Below are positions 4,918 through 6,130 of a DNA stretch of 6,130 bases, in pieces (within the stretch, counting starts at the first letter, position 1; each line of letters begins with the position of its first letter). Both the position numbers and the translations under genes were made by a program. Source of the DNA: Bacillota bacterium (GTDB lineage: Bacteria; Bacillota; Clostridia; Lachnospirales; Lachnospiraceae); contig WFLY01000130.1 of the NCBI GenBank assembly GCA_009177215.1, positions 17,632 to 23,761 of the forward strand, in the 5' to 3' direction. The notes beneath the pieces were generated by a model, which ran no database searches, was not told the origin of the DNA, and worked only from the letters and a program-made list of their open reading frames with translations.

Positions 4918-6130
4918 TTATTGAAGCGGAACTGCCACATACCACTCTCTGAACTGTGTCAATTCAAAATCCGTTTCAAAGACCTCAACATCGTTAAAGT
5001 AAATTATATAAATATTGTTCCTTTGTATAGAATCATAATCAATTCCGATACGAAAAGTTATTTCATCCTTCTGAAAGCTTGCAGGTGCGGGAGCTACCGT
5101 GTAAACCACATTTTCTAAATATTCTGAAGGTGTTATCTCAGAAAATAAAAGCAATCTGGGAAACTGCAGACCTTTTTCCGTTATAATATCAGGATACCTG
5201 CCTGTCTCGCTTCCGATTTTCTCGCTTTGACCCATAGCAAACTCCACAGCTTCCTGAATCCCCTTCCCAAAATGAGAATCCACTACTTCCCGGTAATCCG
5301 TGTAATATGCACGCTGGAACAGCAGTAAATTTACCAGATAAAAAACAATTAGAAAAGTACTAAACACTACCGGAGTCCATTTTTGGCGTATTAATTTTTT
5401 AACCGTTATCCAAATACCATAAGCTTCACATAACACCAAAGGAATAAACAAACAATTGATTTGATGTAAATTCACCGATACTAAAAGCGCCACAATTCCG
5501 CCGCCTATCAGCTGCACAAAAATAAAATATTCATACGAAAATTCCTTCTTTATGATTTTGCGAATCATATTCCCGAAAAGAATTACAAATCCTATAACAA
5601 TAAATACCCTGCCTATATCATAAAAAAGTCCGTAGGGCAGAAGGATATCTATGGGAGAACCCAGATTCTGGCGATATAAAAGAGTTCCTACTCTGCGTAA
5701 ATTATGCCACATATCGGACAATTTCCATGCAAGTTCTCCACCTCTATATCCATTCATAACGGGAATTGTCATAAAACCTAGTTCAAGCTGTCCTATTGTT
5801 CCTGAATTCACCAACACAAACAATAAAAGAGGCACAGCCATAAAAAATAGCAAAATGGCGGAGCCGATGCTCCACTTGTTAAAGGAAAGTTTTTTATGAT
5901 AAGCTCCGTAAATTATCTGAAGCAGCAATAAAACCGGAACAATAGACCAGATCAATGCATAACAATACAGACTCAAACCATACGCCAACGCCGTTAAGAC
6001 CAAAAAACGCTTGTCCTCCAAGCTTCGTATAAAAAAGTACATACCAAATATCAAGAATCCGGGAGCAAGATTAGCATCCAATCCCCAGCGTGACATCATA
6101 ATATGCCATGGGCAAATACTTAAAAGAAAT
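4918..6130 (-). CDS. GT-C (PMT/ArnT-like, GT39) membrane glycosyltransferase, C-terminal part
   Basis: This is the last 403 residues of a polytopic glycosyltransferase that would use a polyprenyl-phosphate sugar on the outer face of the membrane. The frame remains open to the window edge: the residues before the first in-frame ATG (6099) read FLLSICPWHI, joining PWHIMMSRWGLDANLAP, a stretch like the sPWHi..SRwa.e.N segment after an outside loop in GT39-like proteins. The ATG at 6099 is thus internal and the N-terminus, including the usual catalytic acidic residue, is missing. Numbered from that ATG, hydrophobic spans lie near 12-25, 32-65 (probably two), 78-98, 160-177, 190-208, 214-233 and 242-261. 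VNLHQINCLFIPL (209-221) resembles the usual N-x-x-R-x-N..IPL element. A soluble tail of about 130 residues follows (FQRAYYTDYREVV to the end), probably outside the cell. The sugar and acceptor (lipid, glycan or protein) are unknown. Confidence 0.88.
   Translation of the reverse strand, partial: FLLSICPWHIMMSRWGLDANLAPGFLIFGMYFFIRSLEDKRFLVLTALAYGLSLYCYALIWSIVPVLLLLQIIYGAYHKKLSFNKWSIGSAILLFFMAVPLLLFVLVNSGTIGQLELGFMTIPVMNGYRGGELAWKLSDMWHNLRRVGTLLYRQNLGSPIDILLPYGLFYDIGRVFIVIGFVILFGNMIRKIIKKEFSYEYFIFVQLIGGGIVALLVSVNLHQINCLFIPLVLCEAYGIWITVKKLIRQKWTPVVFSTFLIVFYLVNLLLFQRAYYTDYREVVDSHFGKGIQEAVEFAMGQSEKIGSETGRYPDIITEKGLQFPRLLLFSEITPSEYLENVVYTVAPAPASFQKDEITFRIGIDYDSIQRNNIYIIYFNDVEVFETDFELTQFREWYVAVPLQ

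Noticed and set aside
6097..6099. ATG as the true start of the GT-C protein
   Set aside because: The ten codons upstream continue the family-like segment (PWHI before MMSRW) and stay open to the window edge.

Overview
The window reads as a low-GC Firmicute chromosome, most likely a gut-type Clostridia such as Lachnospiraceae. This rests on AT-rich codon use, strong AGGAG-type ribosome binding sites, and the style of the membrane and sensor proteins; it is an inference, since no marker gene is present. Two gene sets meet tail to tail near base 745.

Left part (2-747, + strand). This is the 3' end of a sensor histidine kinase whose phospho-accepting histidine lies before the window. Its stop overlaps (ATGA) the start of a 35-residue single-pass membrane protein, which has its own good ribosome binding site and was too short for a normal ORF cut-off. 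The stop of this small gene interlocks with the stop of the convergent aminotransferase gene in a shared TTAA.

Right part (744-6130, - strand, read right to left). This is a surface-glycan type gene set of five genes. In order of transcription they are: (1) a multi-membrane-span GT-C (PMT/ArnT-like, GT39) glycosyltransferase, cut by the window edge; (2) an FAD-dependent oxidoreductase of the DAO type; (3) a GtrB-like family 2 glycosyltransferase with two C-terminal membrane spans and a degraded DXD motif; (4) a soluble DPM1-like family 2 glycosyltransferase with intact motifs, coupled to gene 3 by an ATGA overlap; (5) a DegT/DnrJ/EryC1-type PLP aminotransferase that resembles the NDP-3-keto-6-deoxyhexose 3-aminotransferases. 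Gaps are 36, 75, -4 and 128 bases. The 75-base gap holds a hairpin just before the ribosome binding site. The 128-base gap holds a weak promoter candidate and a possible 17-codon leader ORF that overlaps the aminotransferase start.

How they may work together (inference): the family 2 enzymes would charge a polyprenyl phosphate with a sugar on the cytoplasmic side, the GT-C enzyme would use the lipid-linked sugar on the outer face, and the aminotransferase and perhaps the oxidoreductase would tailor a sugar. The most unusual points are the coupled pair of one motif-intact soluble and one motif-degraded membrane-anchored family 2 enzyme, and the orphan-like FAD enzyme with a CX7CX2C cluster inside this set. 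I see no tRNA, rRNA, CRISPR array, insertion sequence or phage gene.
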